Position numbers and translations under genes: made by a program. A stretch of DNA of 6,762 nucleotides, taken from Deltaproteobacteria bacterium. Its GTDB lineage: Bacteria > Desulfobacterota > Binatia > DP-6. The stretch covers positions 1 through 6,762 of the forward strand of contig VBLD01000281.1 in the NCBI GenBank assembly GCA_005879205.1. The letters run 5' to 3'. The notes below the pieces were generated by a model, which saw nothing but the letters and a program-made list of their open reading frames with translations, had not been told where the DNA came from and ran no database searches. Below are positions 6,236-6,762 of the stretch, one piece after another (the stretch's first letter is position 1; each line of letters starts with the position of its first letter).

Positions 6236-6557
6236 ACTCGCCGAGGTAGAGAGCGAGGGCGTCGCCGATCCTTGCCATCGTGGCGGCGGCGACAGCCCCG
6301 ATCGGCTCCTGCAGCCTGGATTTGCTGACCTGTCGGATACCCGGGATCACGACGTAGGACGTCTTCATGCCGGCGAGCTCGACACGTAGCCTCAGGGGCC
6401 AGATCTCCGGGGCTTGGGCGGACAGCGGGACGATGACCACCGAGTCCAGGCGCTCGTTCTGGATGGAGTTGGACAGGACGATTCCCGGCCGCACCTTGCT
6501 GAGCTCAGGCGGAGCGCCCGTCCCGAGGTTGACCCAGCAGGCGGTTCCGCGCCTCAC
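6234..6557 (-). CDS. Type II toxin, MazF/PemK family endoribonuclease-like
   Basis: This is a 107-residue protein when started at the GTG at 6557. The fold pattern is MazF/PemK-like: RRGTACWVNLG (usual G-x-V/C-W-x-x-L-G start), KVRPGIVLSN (R23-P24, S29-N30), VIVPLSAQ (S46 at the conserved Thr/Ser position), WPLRLRVEL, GIRQVSKSRL and a final MARIGDALALYLGE. Members cleave mRNA at short sequences and are held inactive by a co-translated antitoxin. R23 and S46 correspond to the catalytic Arg and Thr/Ser of the family. The frame is open to a GTG at 6602, but the added 15 residues are polar and non-family. The GTG at 6557 overlaps the antitoxin stop as GTGA, a classic coupled start, so I prefer it. 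The stop at 6234-6236 touches the MFS remnant. Confidence 0.88.
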   Translation of the reverse strand: MRRGTACWVNLGTGAPPELSKVRPGIVLSNSIQNERLDSVVIVPLSAQAPEIWPLRLRVELAGMKTSYVVIPGIRQVSKSRLQEPIGAVAAATMARIGDALALYLGE

Positions 6558-6762
6558 CGGCGTTTCCGCCGTGGTGGCCTTGCGAGATCGGCGCTCACCC
6601 ACTCATCGAGCCAGGCACGCTCGTCGGGCGTTTCCCGCAAGAACTCGGCGTAACGCTCCGCAGCCTCGGCCATCTTGCGCCGCATTACCTCCTGCTGGAG
6701 GACCACCCTGACGAAGGCCGAAAGGCTCTGCGCGGGCGGTTTCGCTCGTTCCAGCTCCTTCA
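6554..6762 (-). CDS. Antitoxin of the MazF-like module (ribbon-helix-helix-like), 5'-truncated by window
   Basis: The minus strand is open from the window edge to TGA (6556-6554). It gives 68 full residues beginning KELERAKPPAQSLSAFVRVV and ending in a basic tail, LARPPRRKRR. The pattern LSAFVRVVLQQEV looks like the second half of a ribbon-helix-helix DNA-binding unit. It is followed by a charged helical region (MAEAAERYAEFLRETPDERAWLDEW) of the kind that wraps the toxin. Such antitoxins neutralise the toxin and usually repress their own promoter as a toxin-antitoxin complex. The start is probably just outside the window (the first codon here ends in TG), but an internal ATG at 6685 preceded by AGGAGG cannot be excluded. 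The gene overlaps the toxin by 4 bp, or by 49 bp if the toxin starts at 6602. It is too short and too edge-bound to name the antitoxin family firmly. Confidence 0.8.
   Translation of the reverse strand, partial: KELERAKPPAQSLSAFVRVVLQQEVMRRKMAEAAERYAEFLRETPDERAWLDEWVSADLARPPRRKRR
6558..6571 (-). promoter_or_regulatory. GAAA-tetraloop hairpin abutting the toxin start codon
   Basis: On the minus strand CGGCG (6571-6567), loop GAAA (6566-6563) and CGCCG (6562-6558) form a perfect 5-bp stem closed by a GNRA tetraloop. It ends directly before the preferred GTG start at 6557. The only weak Shine-Dalgarno-like bases (GGCGG) lie in its 5' arm and first loop base. Ribosomes finishing the antitoxin would open it, so it could make toxin translation depend on antitoxin translation. 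The structure is seen in the sequence; the role is inferred. Confidence 0.45.

Noticed and set aside
6558..6602. Toxin start at GTG 6602
   Set aside because: It adds a polar 15-residue leader outside the MazF fold and gives a 49-bp overlap. The GTG at 6557 gives the standard N-terminus and a GTGA overlap with the antitoxin stop.
1..6762. Search for a CRISPR array, tRNA/rRNA, insertion sequence, integrase, attachment site or defence cluster
   Set aside because: No regularly spaced repeats, RNA-gene signatures, terminal inverted repeats with transposase, or recombinase motifs are visible. The only accessory module is the toxin-antitoxin pair.

Overview
This is a GC-rich bacterial chromosomal window of ordinary accessory character. 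No rRNA, tRNA, CRISPR array, integrase, transposase or phage gene is visible. The strong third-position GC bias, the long shadow frames it creates, and the mix of families suggest a high-GC soil or sediment bacterium of the deltaproteobacterial, Binatota or Rokubacteria kind. That placement is a guess from style, not a marker-based assignment.

Layout, left to right. (1) Bases 1-2058, plus strand: most of a molybdopterin-dependent oxidoreductase of the DMSO-reductase superfamily, entering from outside the window. (2) About 2059-2527: a hairpin-rich spacer, then the C-terminal piece of a larger protein that resembles a putative glycoside hydrolase. It appears N-terminally truncated and probably frameshifted at a G run. 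(3) 2490-2942, minus strand: a stand-alone receiver-domain response regulator, tail-to-tail with and overlapping that remnant. A perfect 8-bp palindrome lies upstream of it. (4) 3176-4300, plus: a multi-pass membrane protein of the DUF1624 / heparan-alpha-glucosaminide N-acetyltransferase-like family. (5) 4305-5438, minus: an exported M19 membrane dipeptidase. (6) 5476-6084, plus: a glutathione S-transferase, divergent from the dipeptidase across only 37 bp. (7) 6089 to about 6235, minus: a C-terminal remnant of an MFS permease. (8) 6234-6762, minus: a type II toxin-antitoxin module, with a MazF/PemK-like toxin preceded by an antitoxin that is cut by the window edge.

The genes do not form one pathway. 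Orientation changes at almost every gene, so most are probably single transcription units. The only clear operon is the toxin-antitoxin pair: the antitoxin stop and the preferred toxin start share GTGA, and a GAAA-loop hairpin abuts that start. Two gene remnants (glycoside hydrolase-like and MFS) show that the region has been rearranged. The MFS remnant directly abuts the toxin stop, which fits the toxin-antitoxin module having landed in or next to the permease gene.

I found no convincing new multi-gene system. The most useful points for follow-up are the toxin-antitoxin junction with the MFS remnant, the hairpin at the toxin start, the frameshifted remnant and the palindrome upstream of the response regulator.
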